Shown here piece after piece: positions 12,077-24,429 of a stretch of 64,000 nucleotides of DNA. Both the position numbers and the translations under genes were made by a program. Numbering within the stretch: position 1 is the stretch's first letter; the number at the start of each line of letters is the position of its first letter. The stretch is taken from contig NC_026505.1 in assembly GCF_000182925.2 (NCBI RefSeq), positions 5,022,001 through 5,086,000 on the forward strand, written 5' to 3'. Origin of the DNA: Neurospora crassa OR74A. Its lineage: Eukaryota > Ascomycota > Sordariomycetes > Sordariales > Sordariaceae. The notes under the pieces are model-generated. The model was not told where the DNA came from. It was given only the letters and a program-made list of their open reading frames with translations, and did not search any database.

Positions 12077-13159
12077 ATGTTGTCGCCATCAATGTCGCTG
12101 AAGCGCTCCTTGCTTCTTTCAGCCCTCTTTACCTCTTCCCTGCTATCGACTGGTGTATTGGCGCAACAACCATCGTCGTCGACATCTATCTCTCCTAGCT
12201 CGGCTAGCACATCAATAGTTACCATGACTTCTACGGCATCCGAAACCTCGCCTACTTCGACCGGAACTGAGACTATCCCCCCATTGACGATTGGGAACAC
12301 AGATGCAGCGACGGGACCACCTACGCTCCTAACCGGTCTTCCAACTCTCACCAAAATTGGCATCCCGGATTATCCCGCGCCGACCGTTCCTCCTACACAA
12401 AATGCGCCCTTCATGAAGCACTCGTCGCTCCCCGACGGCACCGTCTTCATCTGCGTCGGCGCTATTCTCGGCGCCTTTGGTCTGGCTATTGTCATCTGGC
12501 GAACCGTCATCGCTTGTCTCCTCCACCGTTCCGTCGAGCGCGCTGCTATGGCCCAGAACCTTGGCGACGACAAGGGCTTCCCGTCCCCGCCCAAGTTCTA
12601 CAAGTATTCGGATCTCAATTCGAACCCCTCGCTCGTCGGCGGTAGCAACACCGGTCTCGCCAACAACCGCAAGTCGCGCGGCCCGGCGCCCGCCGCCGGT
12701 ACCCCCAGCCAGAGCCAGTTGTTTTTCTCACCGACTGCGCAACCGGGAGACCGCAACAGCACCATGGCCAACAACCGCCACTCGACCTTCCTCCCCTCCG
12801 GATTCTACGCTTCTTCGGCCGCTGCTCCTATGGGTCACAGTCACGGTAACTCGATCAGCATGTCGAACCTCCGCCCCATGTCAAGACGGCCTAGTGGTGG
12901 TAGCATGATGGGACAGACGCCGCCCGAGTCGCCGAATGTTGGACCGGTAATGGGTACGACGACGAGGACATCGCCGCCCAGAGGTTTTAGCAGTAGCTCA
13001 GTCAACCAGTTGAACAGGCCAGAGAGTGGGCGCGCACCGAGCGCGTTCTTGGATGATTTGTTGGGCGATAACCCGCAGGCGTTCCCTCCTCCGGGGGGAT
13101 ACAACAACCCGGGCTATCACGGGGGTCATCATGATCCTAGGCACAGTGGGAGGTATTAA
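12077..13159 (+). CDS. Single-pass membrane protein with Ser/Thr-rich ectodomain
   Basis: A single exon of 360 codons; the ATG sits in ACCACCATG. Residues 1-29 form a signal peptide ([18 protein letters not shown]). Residues 30-105 are rich in Ser, Thr and Pro and probably O-mannosylated. A sharp membrane span follows at about 122-147 ([19 protein letters not shown]), preceded by HSSLPDGT and followed by HRSVERAA. The rest is a polar cytoplasmic tail of over 200 residues rich in Ser, Pro, Gly and Asn. The [12 protein letters not shown]...IW block resembles fungal Csi2/Prm5-type vacuolar or cell-surface membrane proteins, some linked to chitin synthase or the wall stress response. I offer this as family resemblance only. 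A type I topology fits a wall sensor, but this is inference. Confidence 0.85.
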   Translation: MLSPSMSLKRSLLLSALFTSSLLSTGVLAQQPSSSTSISPSSASTSIVTMTSTASETSPTSTGTETIPPLTIGNTDAATGPPTLLTGLPTLTKIGIPDYPAPTVPPTQNAPFMKHSSLPDGTVFICVGAILGAFGLAIVIWRTVIACLLHRSVERAAMAQNLGDDKGFPSPPKFYKYSDLNSNPSLVGGSNTGLANNRKSRGPAPAAGTPSQSQLFFSPTAQPGDRNSTMANNRHSTFLPSGFYASSAAAPMGHSHGNSISMSNLRPMSRRPSGGSMMGQTPPESPNVGPVMGTTTRTSPPRGFSSSSVNQLNRPESGRAPSAFLDDLLGDNPQAFPPPGGYNNPGYHGGHHDPRHSGRY

Positions 13160-13382
13160 GTTGGTTGGGAATTTGGAACAACCAGAAGACTTTGGGAGGC
13201 AATCACGTTGGAGAACTCCAGGGACATCACGTCAAAACAGCTCCGAACCCGATATCGCGCGGTGACAGCGCTGTGCACCTAATACAAAAACCAAAATTTC
13301 CTTCAACATTTGGGGAGGCATTCAATTGATCAGAGGAGTTCATTGGTCCGGGTCTTGTTATAGTTTGGGGTTTGCAAGTACT

Positions 13383-13432
13383 AATCATTATCATCATTAT
13401 CATTATCATCACCATCGCCATGACCATCATCA
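13383..13432 (+). repeat. ATCATT/ATC simple repeat
   Basis: An imperfect trinucleotide-like run (ATCATTATCATC, later CACCATCGCC) in the 3' flank of the membrane protein gene. On the other strand it yields a Met/Ile-rich spurious frame. Confidence 0.75.
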
Positions 13433-13750
13433 TTACTTACCTTAACTTACCTTACCTCTATCATCCACTTCAGTCTCAAAGTGCATATGTATCGTCGAAT
13501 ACCACTTTTTGTTCATTGTGATTTTCGCGAACGTTTTCTTTCGGATTGAGGGGTTCTAACAGCGTTTTACTTACTGTTGTCTGTACATGTGGCTTTCTGT
13601 CTGTTTGTCAACTCGTCGTGCATTGCATAAGTCAGCACTGCAGTAGCATAGGTAGGCAGGCATAGCGATAATGACTTGCGTATCTTGGGATTGCTGGAAA
13701 TATTAGGTACACTAGTTGAGATAATATCACGTCTCCTGCATTTCGTTCTT

Positions 13751-13790
13751 GCCTGCCTGCCTGCCTGCCTGCTGCTGCTGCTGCTGCTGC
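13751..13790 (+). repeat. (GCCT)n-(GCT)n microsatellite
   Basis: Five GCCT-type units run directly into about six GCT units. It is intergenic and probably length-variable between strains. Confidence 0.85.
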
Positions 13791-14736
13791 CTTAATATGG
13801 TCCTCCACTTGGCCACACCAGTATACTACCATAATTGCTCCTTCTGCTCCGTCGATTCGACCCACGTATCATGATATCTGTCACTGAATAGTGTACGTTT
13901 CGTTTTGTTTCATTCCAGTCCCGTCTCCTGTTCTTCCTCTGTTTGTGTCTTTGATTTGTCTTTGATCACCCGCCACCAGAGAAATGCAAGACACTGCAAG
14001 ATCATGCAGCTCTCCGGCCCACGGATTCAAATGGGAAAACTGGGAGCTCTGTCTACCTTGGTCTAGTAGTTGTTGTGTCTGGCTCCTTCGTTCTCTGCAT
14101 AGGCAGTGTAGATGAGTTGTGACACCGAGAGCGCGTCTCAGCCAATTGAAAGTTTGTCGAGGTCTAGGTTTTGGAGTCTCACAGCTTGACTTGGTGAAAC
14201 TTGAGGATGGGTAAGTAGAGTGTCATTATGTGCATCAATCATGTGTCACGTTGGCTTGTTTTTCTTTGCGGTGAGGCATGAAAGACATGAAGAGAAGGTT
14301 GGGTTTACTAGGTATGCAAAGCAACTTACAAGGGAATGGAAAAGGGAATAGTGCTGTATCTGTATATGCTTTGACTAAGTTTCCATAAACAAGGAGAGCT
14401 ATATAGGTCCTTAGAAGTACCCAAAGCATCTAAGATGAACATTCTCGAAATCCCGAGATCCCCTTTTTGCTTCAATAAGTAATTACGTGTTTAGACTATG
14501 TATGTACTTGTTTTCTTCTAAAGGGGATTTGCTTTTAGCATCGCTTTGCCTTTCTTCATTCCATTCCTCCCCATCCGTCTCCGTCTTCTCTTCGAGTTTT
14601 GGTATCATAAACCGCCATCAATCAGAACCAACCATCATCTCATCTGTCATACTCATCATCTCTCATCTTATCCACCCTACAGAAAGACCCCCCATCTTGT
14701 CTTTGTAACCAACCATCCCTTTTACCTGCACACACT

Positions 14737-17700
14737 TTACAGAGCTCGATCGTTATCCACAATTTCCCTCGCCAACCTGATATCCTCCGCTCTAATCCCA
14801 CTCCTCTCACACATCCCCCTGAAGATACCTCCCTCCATCTCAAAGAGCTCCATGGGTGTGCCAATCTCCGCAATGCGTCCTTTATCCATCACGCAAATCC
14901 GGTCGTAGTTGATGATAGTCCTCAACCGATGCGCAATGCACAGCAGCGTCTTGCCGCGGAACGCGCTGGCCATGGTGCGCTGAATCTTGTCGTCCGTCTC
15001 CATGTCAACGCTGGAAGTGGCCTCGTCGCAGACAATGATCTGGGAGCCGCGCACGAGGGCGCGGGCGAGGGCCATGAGCTGGCGCTGGCCGAGGGAGAAG
15101 TTAAGGCCGTCTTCTTCGACGACCGAGTCGAGGCCGATGCGGTTGTTGGAGTTACCGTTAGAAGCAGCGGGAGTTTCGGCGACGACAAGGGCGTTGCCGC
15201 TGGCGCTAGGGGTGGCGGTTGTGGTGGTGGCCTGATCATCTTGAACGAGATCGGCTTGGCGTAGGGCGGACCAAAGCTCCAAGTCGGTATGCTCACCGAA
15301 GGGATCGAGGTTGCTGCGCACGGTGCCGCGGAAGAGGGTCGGGTCTTGAGGGATGATGGCCAAGCGGGAACGGAGGTCTTGGAGACCAATCGTGGAAATA
15401 TCGATACCATCGATGGTGATATGACCGCCGGAAATCTCAACCAGACGGAAGAGTGTAGACATAATAGAACTCTTTCCTGCGCCAGTCCGGCCGACGATAC
15501 CAATACGCTCGCCGCCCTGGATATGCACATTGAGACCCTGAAGAACAAGAGGAAGACCAGCACGATAACGCATCTCGACGTTGTCGAAAATGATCTCACC
15601 CTTCTCGGGCCAGCTGGGGCGGACATCGATGGTCTTGGATGGGGCCTCCTCCTCAAGCTGGGTCCCGTAGTACAAGAGACGCTCGACGGCGTTCATGCCG
15701 TTCTCGACTTCGGCCAGCTGACGGACAGTGAACTGGATCATCTGCACTATAGCCAAGATATAGGACAACACCAAGCCGGCAATCGAGGGGTTGACTGAGA
15801 AACGGGAGGTGACGACGAGAATACCCGTGGTGAAGACCAAGGCGTTACCGATCATATCCAGTCTGGTCGATAGCCATCTCTGATTCGAATAAGTCAGGAA
15901 GTACGCCGAGTCCATGTCGTCGATTGCCTTCCTCATGTCCTCCACAAACCGGTTCTGGAGGCCATAGGCTCTGATGGAGGCAACACCAGACAAGCCTTCG
16001 TTGAACTTGGCAAACACCGTAGAACGAAGGACAGCCTCAAAGCGTTTGACCTCGCGGGCCGATGAGCGGTAGTAGCCAGTAGCAAAGAGGAACAAGGTGA
16101 AGAGAGGTACAAGCGCGATGGCAAAGTAATAGAAGTATGCAATGATCAGAGCAAACGTCGAGATGATAGCTCCAATGCTGAAGAAGTACATGCGCAAAGC
16201 ATCCGTAAGGTTGTTGTCCATGACATCCACATCACGGCTGAAACGGTTGGTGATGCGACCGAGAGGTGTAGTGTCGAAGAAAGACATGGGGGCGCGCAAC
16301 ACGCGGAAGGTGGCCTGCCTCAACATGTTCTTACTCGCCGTAGTACCGAACATCGATAGAGATACCATGAATGCGAACATAAGGAGAGCTTGCATCGCAC
16401 CAAGACCAGCGTAGGCACCAATGTATTGCCCCAAACTCAGGCCAAACTTGTCAGAAGTCCACCACGAAAGCCACAAGCTAGTCATGATGTTGGATCCCTG
16501 TGAGATAACCAGGAGCACGAGAACAATGGGGGCGTTGAGATAGCTGCCGGAGGCCTTGACGTAGGACGTATAAACCGACCATGGGACGCTAGCCACAGCA
16601 CGCTCCTCAGCCTGCATGAGACCCTTGGCCTTCTTTTTCTTCTTGGGCGCTTCTTCCTCGCTGGTTGCGGCAGGAGCTTCGGCTTCATCCTTCTTTTCTT
16701 CTTGGGCAGTCGATTCTAGGAGCTGTCTGAACTCCTCGGAATCCCTCATAAGGTTGTCGAAAGTATCCACAGCCTGAATACGACCACCATCCATCCAAAT
16801 GATGCGGTCGCAGCGGTTAAGAACCCAGAGTTGATGAGTTGCCAAAATACGGGCCTTGTCTTTGAGCAAACCAAGAATAGCGTTGTCGAAGATATGGCGA
16901 CCCACGTGGGCATCGACGGCACTCAGGGGGTCGTCCATGAGAACGATATCGGCATCAAAGTAAATCGCACGGGCAATGTTGAGTCTCTGCTTTTGACCAC
17001 CAGAGATGGTGATACCTCTTTCACCAATCTCGGTCAAGTCGTTGTTGGGAAGCATATCCAAATCCGGCTGCAACGCGCAAGCCTTGATGACATCGCGGTA
17101 CCATTCAGGGTCCATCTCCTTTCCAAAAAGAATGTTGTCCTTGAGAGTCGCGTTCTGAATCCAGGCGTACTGAGGGCAGAAAGCTCTTTGGGCGCCAAGA
17201 ACAACCTCGCCGCTGGTCTTGCGCATATCGCCAGCCAGGGCAGAGAGCAGTGAGGTTTTTCCACTGCCGACGGAACCGATAACGGCAACTAACTCGTTCC
17301 TGCCAATGGTGAAATTGAGATCCTGAAGCTTAAACGGTTCCTGTTCTTCAACCAAGGTACTCGAGTCGTCACCGGAAGGAGGAGTAGCCGCCTCGACATC
17401 CTTGGGCTTTCCCTTGGCACCCTTTTCAGGCTTCGATTTCGGACCGGCCCCACCCACTGTAGATTCGTTCTCTTGAGTTGGCGTTCTTTCCCAGGTGAAG
17501 GAGGCGTCGTGGACTTCGATAGCATTCGGAGCATCGGGCTTGATGATAGCTTCATCCTCACGTTCCTCCGAAAGCAAAAAGTCCTGGATACGGGAGATAG
17601 AGGACCATGCATCCGTCACCTGACCGATGACCAGGGGAAGCATGTTCAATGGCATTCTAAGACCGTTGAAAAGGGCGAGAGACGAGAAGACCTTGGCCGG

Positions 17701-19263
17701 CGCCAACCCGTGGTTGGTCAAAGAGTAGGTGATGAAGGCAAGCATGGACGCGAAGATCGGAAGCGAAATACTAATGGCCATGATCGCATTACGAAGAGCC
17801 AACAACACCTGAATAGCTGATACCTCGCGGTCACGGAACTCTTGCAGGCGCTTGAGAAACGAACTTTCCCAGCCAAAGAACTTGACGAAGCGGACGGACT
17901 GAAGGATTTCCTGGGTCAGGCCAACTCTCTGATCGGTGATCTTGTTGATGGCCTTTCTGCGGGCGAAGAGACTCTTGATGGCCTTGGTGAGCACGGGGAT
18001 ACCAATAATCAGCAAGGCAAAACCGGCGAGCGCGCTGTAGGTCAAGTTGACAAGCAGCAGCACCAGGGTGATGATGATGGAGACGGGGGCAGTCCAGATG
18101 ATATGGAACAAGCCAGAGGCTTGGTCGACCCTGTAAGTATCGACGCTCATCAAGTTGATCTGCAAACTTGTTAGCCACTAGTAACATGTAGTCGCTTCGG
18201 TTGCACTTACAATTCTTCCGTTACCCCAGCCGGCACCATCACCTTCAACACCGGCCTGGCCCTTCTTGCCCTTCTTCTTGCTCTTCTTCTTTGCGTCCTT
18301 CTCAGCAGCCGCCTTTGCAGCGGGAACATCTGACGCATCAGCGCCACCCGCCTTGGCACGACCTGAGATAACCATGGACTTTTCGTAGATTAAGCTGATT
18401 AGAGAGGCCCTAGCCATACCTCCGATAAGCATACCGCGGTAGATGAAGTGGTTGATGCACAAGCTCTGCAAGATTTGCATGGCCGTGATACCGAAGACCA
18501 ATCCCAGGCCGGATCCGATACCCGGCGGTGGTGCGCCAGAGTGGGTGGCGACCCAGGCGTTCGTTGCAAACTGGATGAGGTAACGAAGAGTAAAGGGCGA
18601 CATGACTTGAAGGATAGAGGCCGCAAGCTGACACATGCCACCAATCCAGAATTCCCAGAAAAAGGTTTCATGCATCGCCCAAAGCAACGGATACTTGTCC
18701 CCCTTCTCCACCCGCCGCTTATAGGACTCTCGCATCCTTTCTGTAAGGGGGTCCACAGAACGGGCTGGGTTGACTTGGTAGATGTCGTTGAGCTCCAGCT
18801 GTCGTTTGTATCCCGTCTAGAGGTGTTAGTTATTTGTTTTCAGCGTGTAGATAACCCTCTCGAGTGCGGCTTCACTTACCGTCATCAAAGGACCCATCCA
18901 ACTAAAGAAGAGCGACCTGAAGAAACCGGCATTGTACTCTGGCGATGGCCTCCTCGTCTCGGGGATTGGTGCGATTTTCCCCCATCTTAGTGGGTTTGGC
19001 TGCTTGTACCATGGCTTTGGTTTGACATGGGGGTGGATGGTAGCGGCCGTGGTCACGCTGGTGTTGGTGGCATTGGTCCTCATCCGGTTCAGCTCGGCCC
19101 TCTTCTCATCGTTCTCCTCCACAACCGACGAGCCTATGGCGATCTTTTCGACGTCTTCATCGCTCCTGTGTGCTTCCTCGATCTCATCGTCTCGATGTCT
19201 CTGGTCGGCTACGGGGTTCGGGAGGCTGATCTCCTTTTCTTTTTCGTCTGGGAATTCGGCCAT
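14737..19263 (-). CDS. ABCC-type multidrug ABC transporter, YOR1-like
   Basis: Exons 19263-18880, 18816-18211 and 18159-14737 give 1470 residues (yeast Yor1 has 1477). Both introns (63 and 51 bp) have GTAAGT donors, a CTAAC branch and AG ends, and all phases close. The protein is a full exporter with two membrane domains and two ATPase domains. NBD1 has Walker A GSVGSGKTS (about 624), signature ISGGQKQR and Walker B IVLMDDPLSAVD (about 735). NBD2 has GRTGAGKSS (about 1219), FSLGQRQ and IIVCDEATSSVD (about 1368). Lacking an extra N-terminal membrane domain and opening with PLMTTGYKR before the first TMD, it fits the YOR1 branch, known for plasma-membrane efflux of oligomycin and other drugs. 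A Lys-rich stretch (KKKSKKKGKKG) lies in the loop before residue 330, and another (EEEAPKKKKKAKG) links NBD1 to TMD2. The substrate is unknown. In NBD1 the catalytic acid after Walker B is Asp (DD), the usual ABCC asymmetry. Confidence 0.95.
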
Positions 19264-22130
19264 GTTGATGTTGTAGAGAGAGCGCCGTCTTGGCAGCCGG
19301 GCTTATAGAGAAGCCTCGCTGACAGGCAATGGTCTTGTATCTGTTAGATAGGGAAAGGACCGTAGTCCGTCGTGATTGTTGGACAGCTATATCAAAAAGA
19401 ATAAAATATTATTCGTTGGTTGTTGTCATTATGCGCAAAAGGGTGATGGTTGCCCAGGGGGGTTGGCAGGTCGCAGGCCGCAGGCAAGACAGCAGGACAC
19501 GGACACTAGGTTGGAGTCAGAGGTGCCGTTGCTTGACTGAGTTGAAGGTCTTGTGCCGTTCAGATTGCAGTAGATGCGATATAATAATAAGCAAACGAGG
19601 TGGAGCAAGAGATCTACTGAAGAAAGTGAATGGTTGGGTTTGGAGTATATTAAAAAATAAGGTGAAGGGTGCTGGCTTGTGAGGGAGGAAGCCAGGTTTG
19701 GGGCGAGGATCAAGCTGTAAATGCGATCTCCCGACCTATGGTGTGTGTATAAGTCTAGTCGACTTCCGTTCAGTTGGATGCCAAACCTTGGGGTCAACCT
19801 TGGGATGGAAGAGTGGTGGCAAGAAAAAGGGAGAAAAGCAGAAAATAAGGCTTCCACGCTCGAAGAAGGATGACACGACTTGAAATATTTGGCAAAGCGA
19901 TAAGAGGCCAAATCAAAAGGGAAAGAGCAAAAGGGCGGGAATGGAACAGTGAAAAATGAGGTGGAGGGATACCACTTCCACTTCGAATCAACACCCAGAA
20001 AGCGGATCTGGTGCTCGGTGCGTGTTGGCGCCTTCCTTCCGTGGTGTGTACATTTCGCCGTATCTTTTTGTTCCTTTTTCTGATGGAATGCCGAGAATGC
20101 CCACTTATTCCATCGCCTTCACAGTTCTCTCCATCCTTCTTTTCTTCGAGAAGTGGACTTGAGGAAAAATGGAATGCTTGAAAAGTCAGTTCCCCACCGC
20201 CGTCACCGATCCCCAGGACCACGGCTTCAATATCCGAGCTAGGTATGTACACTACATGCTGTGCAGTACAAGAAAACACGAGAGGGAGTCGGGGTTCGGG
20301 GTCGAAGACGCCCCGCCGCCGATGACGCCTCCAACCCGTTTTCGTCTCTTGTTTAATCAGCAGGTGTGTAGCCTGCCCGCCCCAGCCACCATCCCCCAAA
20401 CCGCTGAGGTCTTCTGTGTTAAAAGTCGCCCACAGCTGCAACTGAAAGGTCTATGGTACAGTAAAAGGCTCCGGTGCCCTGCATCCGGTGGAGGTGACCG
20501 ACCCCGACTTGCCGATGCAGGCAACGCCCCTCCTCCACCCCGTTGCCGTGCTTGGCGCTGCGTCAAAAGTCCACCGTTGTCCACGTTGATATCTTTGCGC
20601 TACAGTACCGTAGTGTACGCGTACATGTACACTAGAAGCACCACAGAAGCAGTTGCAGTTGCCCTGACCGTCCTTGGCCAGCCCTACATACCTCCTCGTA
20701 CATACATATTAGGGGTTCGTTGTCTCAGCGCCCCGCCTGATCTTGACTTTATTTCCCTTTGGGTGACACATCTGTTTGTCTTTCCCCAATATCACCCATC
20801 GAGCCTATCGACCTGCCCAATTAGTCACTTTAGGCTAGGTACTAGCCTCCCACTGCCTCCTTGATTATGCGGGTGTGACTACACCGAACTTTGACAGCTT
20901 TGTGTTTTGACACTTGCATTTCTATCGTGGTCAGTCAGTCATAGCTCCTTAACGCCGAAGTCTTATTAGCTTCCCGAATGGATCTACACTAGAGGTCGAG
21001 AACCAACTGTTCCTCGTAAATCCGGATAAACCGGCTCACAACACGACAGTCTGCACGGCAGGAAGAGGTGAACATACATACGTAGGCTCCATGGTTGCCT
21101 CACCTTTCTTCCATGCACCTCCGCAGCCGTCTTTGTTCTATCAAGGGCATCGGTATCTCGGTGGCTATTTCCTCTTCAGCGATCTGACACCGCTTTGATC
21201 AACAATACACCACCAGCCCGTCGAAAGTCATCCAGATACTCAAAGAAAGAAGCGGTATCACTAGCGCAACAGCTCCCCGGACTCTATAAAATATCCTTTG
21301 TTTCAACAGACGAGAATCGGCACCGCTCCGGACGCCGATGCGAAGCTCGCTTATGATGTGGAGTGATGATGCCCCAGCTCCAGGCATCACTGCAGTGAGG
21401 CGGTCATGAACTGCACGTTACGTTTGTCACTCGGAGCCGTGATCGCCGTGTTGCACGGGTAGCAAGATAAGCTTATATCTTTCCAGTCGTTGTAGGTAGT
21501 GAAAATGAAAAGTACCTCTACCTACCACCAGTCAAACCCCAAAGTGACTGGCAACATCACATCTGTTCATGAATCGCTAGTATGTACATTTCGCAATCCC
21601 AATTCCAACAACTCTCAAAAACTCCCATCGAAATCTGGCTCGAGCACCCGTCATGCACAGCGTACATCTACGTACTTATGACGCATGCGAAGATCCTGAT
21701 CTCCTTGCCTGCCACGATTGCTCAACTAATCTGTCACCTGCACTTTTCACATATGTACATGTTGCCGTTTCCCACCGCAGTGCATACCTCGACATGTCAA
21801 CAGCGCGGCTTGTATAGCCTGACCACATTTGACTTTGTAGAATGTAGATAAGTCAAAGCCAAAGAATCTAACAAAGAAAACAGAAATTATAGACCGACAA
21901 CAGCCGCATCAGGGGAACTAACGACGGCTGCCGACGCTGCTTGCTGTGGCCTGTATTGAGTGTGATGATGTTCTCGGCCCGGCCCCAGAAGTAGGCCCGG
22001 AGCCCGTGTGTTGACCTACACTAGTGTACTTAACAGAGGCTTATCGGTGCCGAGTCGGCGAATGACTTGCAAAGCTTACGAATTCCCCCCGTCCCCCCCC
22101 CCCCCCCCCCCCCTTTTTTTCTTTTTTTTT

Positions 22131-22174
<44 letters not shown>

Positions 22175-23448
22175 TTTCTCCTTCTTGGTTTTGTCTTTTT
22201 TGGTTTGTTTTGTCTTGTTCTTCGCTTATCTCGATCTCGAATTTTGGGGTCCGATAACCATGATAAAAACAATGATCCGTCACTACGACATAATAGAAGT
22301 ATCCGATTGGCGTCTTCAGCACCATTGAAAGATTTTGAAGAGGAACAGGGACATCTCATACTACAGTATCACATCATGATGGCCTCTCGTACCTCAAAAG
22401 AAGACAACCTACAATACAGCCTCAAAACAACCCAACATCGTTGCCATCATCCAATTAGCCATAGCACAAATTTCGACAAATCCCGTAGAGGACGAAGAAA
22501 CTTGTGGATACTCCACATCTAGCTTTATTATAACGGTTCGTACAGAAAAGTTGCAGTGTAAATATATCCTTCCTCCCCGAAGAGAATCAGGAACACGTCA
22601 TCTAGGTAGGTCATGGATCTCATACGATTGCCCTACCTGGTACCTCAAAACACATCTACTTCTTTTAGTAATGACCCAAAACGGTCAACATTCGCATCAT
22701 GTATATCTCTCTTATCCGTCCCTGAAGGAGTATTGTGATTCATCATACATCGCCAAATGCATGAGGGGAAGGTGGTGGTGGAGGTGGAGGGTTTATTCAT
22801 ACTGCGGGCCACAAGCATTCCTCAAAAAAGTGATCTCGTTATCCACTTCGTACCTACTGGATCTAGGTTGCAACATATGGCAATCCTGCAATGGGTTTCT
22901 GCCCGAACGCAGCTGACGACGAGTTGATATCCATATGTTACCTAGAAAAGAGAGCGGCAAGTTCGAAGAATGAAGTCACATCGAGGGACTACCGTAGTTT
23001 GTCAGATTGTTTTCGGGTCTTATAGGTTGCCGAGTGTGAGGAAGTGGTTAGACGTCGTTGAATGTCGTTGGTTGTTGTTGGTTGTCGATATTATGAGGTT
23101 CATCAGCAGCATGATAAAAACTGATCTGATGGCCAATTGATGTGAATTTTTTTTTTTTTAGTCCCGTTGAGATAACCCAATGAAAGGGACAGACGAACAC
23201 TGACTACAATGCAGATGTGCCGAATGGCTGGACACGAGCTCATGTCATAGAAGAAGCCGACGGACGAGACGGGAAACGACAACTAAGACGATAAACAGAC
23301 AACCTTTCACATCACCCGTGAGCAGGACAGTCAACGAGCCTATAGCGAAACCACAAACCAATATACTTGACTTCGAGGGCCAGCCTCCCTATACTATAAC
23401 GAAGCACCCTTAACTCTGAACAAGAGACACCAAGTCACTCCTCATCAC
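19264..23448. other. Large intergenic region upstream of the ABC transporter
   Basis: About 4.2 kb. The part next to 19264 is the transporter promoter; the part next to 23448 is the 3' flank of the next gene. Open frames up to 231 codons exist but show no motif or coding composition. The homopolymer tract at 22093-22171 is the only strong local feature. Confidence 0.55.
22085..22171 (+). repeat. C21 tract followed by T-rich homopolymer
   Basis: Six C, GT, then 21 consecutive C at about 22093-22113, followed by about 58 bases that are T apart from two C. The result is a continuous polypyrimidine strand of more than 80 bases. Such a sequence can form triplex or i-motif structures, and it is also a typical place for sequencing-length errors, so the exact count is unsure. 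Confidence 0.9.
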
Positions 23449-24429
23449 TCACTCTTCAGGCTCAGCATCAGGATTGCGATCCTGTTGCTCATAATCCTCA
23501 TCTTCACCTCCACCGTCCTCTCCCTTCTCCCCCTTCTCTCTCTTCTCCTCTTCCTCACCCTGACCCTGGTTACCATTCACAACAGCCACCACAGCCACTT
23601 CAAGCTCGACAGTTTCCTTAACCTCCTTTTCCCCTCCCTTCTCTTTCTCTCCCTCGTCCACTTCCTTCTTCTCAGAAACCAAAGCCGAAGCTGCACTCTC
23701 AGTCTCAGCCTCAGTCTCAACCTCAACCTTCTTCTTTCTACCCCCTCTCTTCGGAGCAGCAGCCTTAACCACCTTTTGCTGCTTTTTCTTCCGAGTATCC
23801 TTCACATTTCTCTTTTGCCTTTTCTTCGCCGGACGTTTACCATCAGGTACATACTCCTCGTCATCACCATCATCTTTCCCCCCTTTCTTCTCCTCCTCCT
23901 CCTTTTCCTCCTTCTCACCGTCTTCAACTTGCTCATCTTCTACTACCTCCTCGATCCTCTCCAACTTCCTCTTTTTATCCCCGTCCTTCTTGCCAGCCCC
24001 AACCTCAAGCACCTTCCCCTTCCCCTTCCCTCCCTTACCAACACTAACACCCACACCCACGCCTACACCCCCACCCCCAACAGGCAAAACGATATTGATA
24101 TCCAAACCGCCCTTGCCCTGCTTGGCTGCGATGACCTTGGTAGCATGGGCAGAGGCAGCGGCAGTAACCTTTTCAGCTCTTTCAGCAATGGCAGCGGCGG
24201 TTTTCTTGCCCTTGCCCTTTTCTACATATGTTCCCTTTGCGCTTGAGTGAATGAAAAGGGGTTCAGCGGCGTTGTTGGCTTCTGGTTGGTGGTGGAGGTT
24301 CGACGGCAAGAGGTGTTGGTACTGTTCGGGGATATCGTACTTGACGTTTCCATTGGCTATGGCGACGCCGATAAAGTCAAATAGCCCGCCGGGGCCGTTT
24401 TTGGCGGAGCTTCTGGTTACGCGGGGCAT
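23449..24429 (-). CDS. Hypothetical low-complexity charged protein, probably nuclear
   Basis: 326 residues in one exon. I chose the ATG at 24429 (MPRVTRSSAKNG) because the 5' extension of the frame is Pro/His/Leu-rich and not protein-like. The first 75 residues (GLFDFIGVAIANGNVKYDIPEQYQHLLPSNLHH) look folded and are the part most likely to be conserved. Then come an Ala/Lys-rich helix, a glycine-valine run (GVGVGVGV), alternating acidic (EEKEEEEKK) and basic (KKRQKRN, KRGGRKKK) blocks, and an acidic tail ending DAEPEE. The basic blocks look like nuclear localisation signals, and KRGGRKKK is only loosely AT-hook-like. I do not recognise the family. It has the same orientation as the next two genes. 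Confidence 0.75.
   Translation of the reverse strand: MPRVTRSSAKNGPGGLFDFIGVAIANGNVKYDIPEQYQHLLPSNLHHQPEANNAAEPLFIHSSAKGTYVEKGKGKKTAAAIAERAEKVTAAASAHATKVIAAKQGKGGLDINIVLPVGGGGVGVGVGVSVGKGGKGKGKVLEVGAGKKDGDKKRKLERIEEVVEDEQVEDGEKEEKEEEEKKGGKDDGDDEEYVPDGKRPAKKRQKRNVKDTRKKKQQKVVKAAAPKRGGRKKKVEVETEAETESAASALVSEKKEVDEGEKEKGGEKEVKETVELEVAVVAVVNGNQGQGEEEEKREKGEKGEDGGGEDEDYEQQDRNPDAEPEE

Larger units (their letters stand above)
13160..14736. other. Intergenic between convergent genes
   Basis: About 1.6 kb holding two 3' ends. It contains a TCATTA/ATC-type simple repeat at about 13383-13432 and a GCCT/GCTG microsatellite at 13751-13790. No gene is visible. Confidence 0.6.

Noticed and set aside
22008-22522. 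Phe-rich and Lys-rich frames across the homopolymer tract
   Set aside because: They are direct translations of poly-C/poly-T and depend on the uncertain run length.
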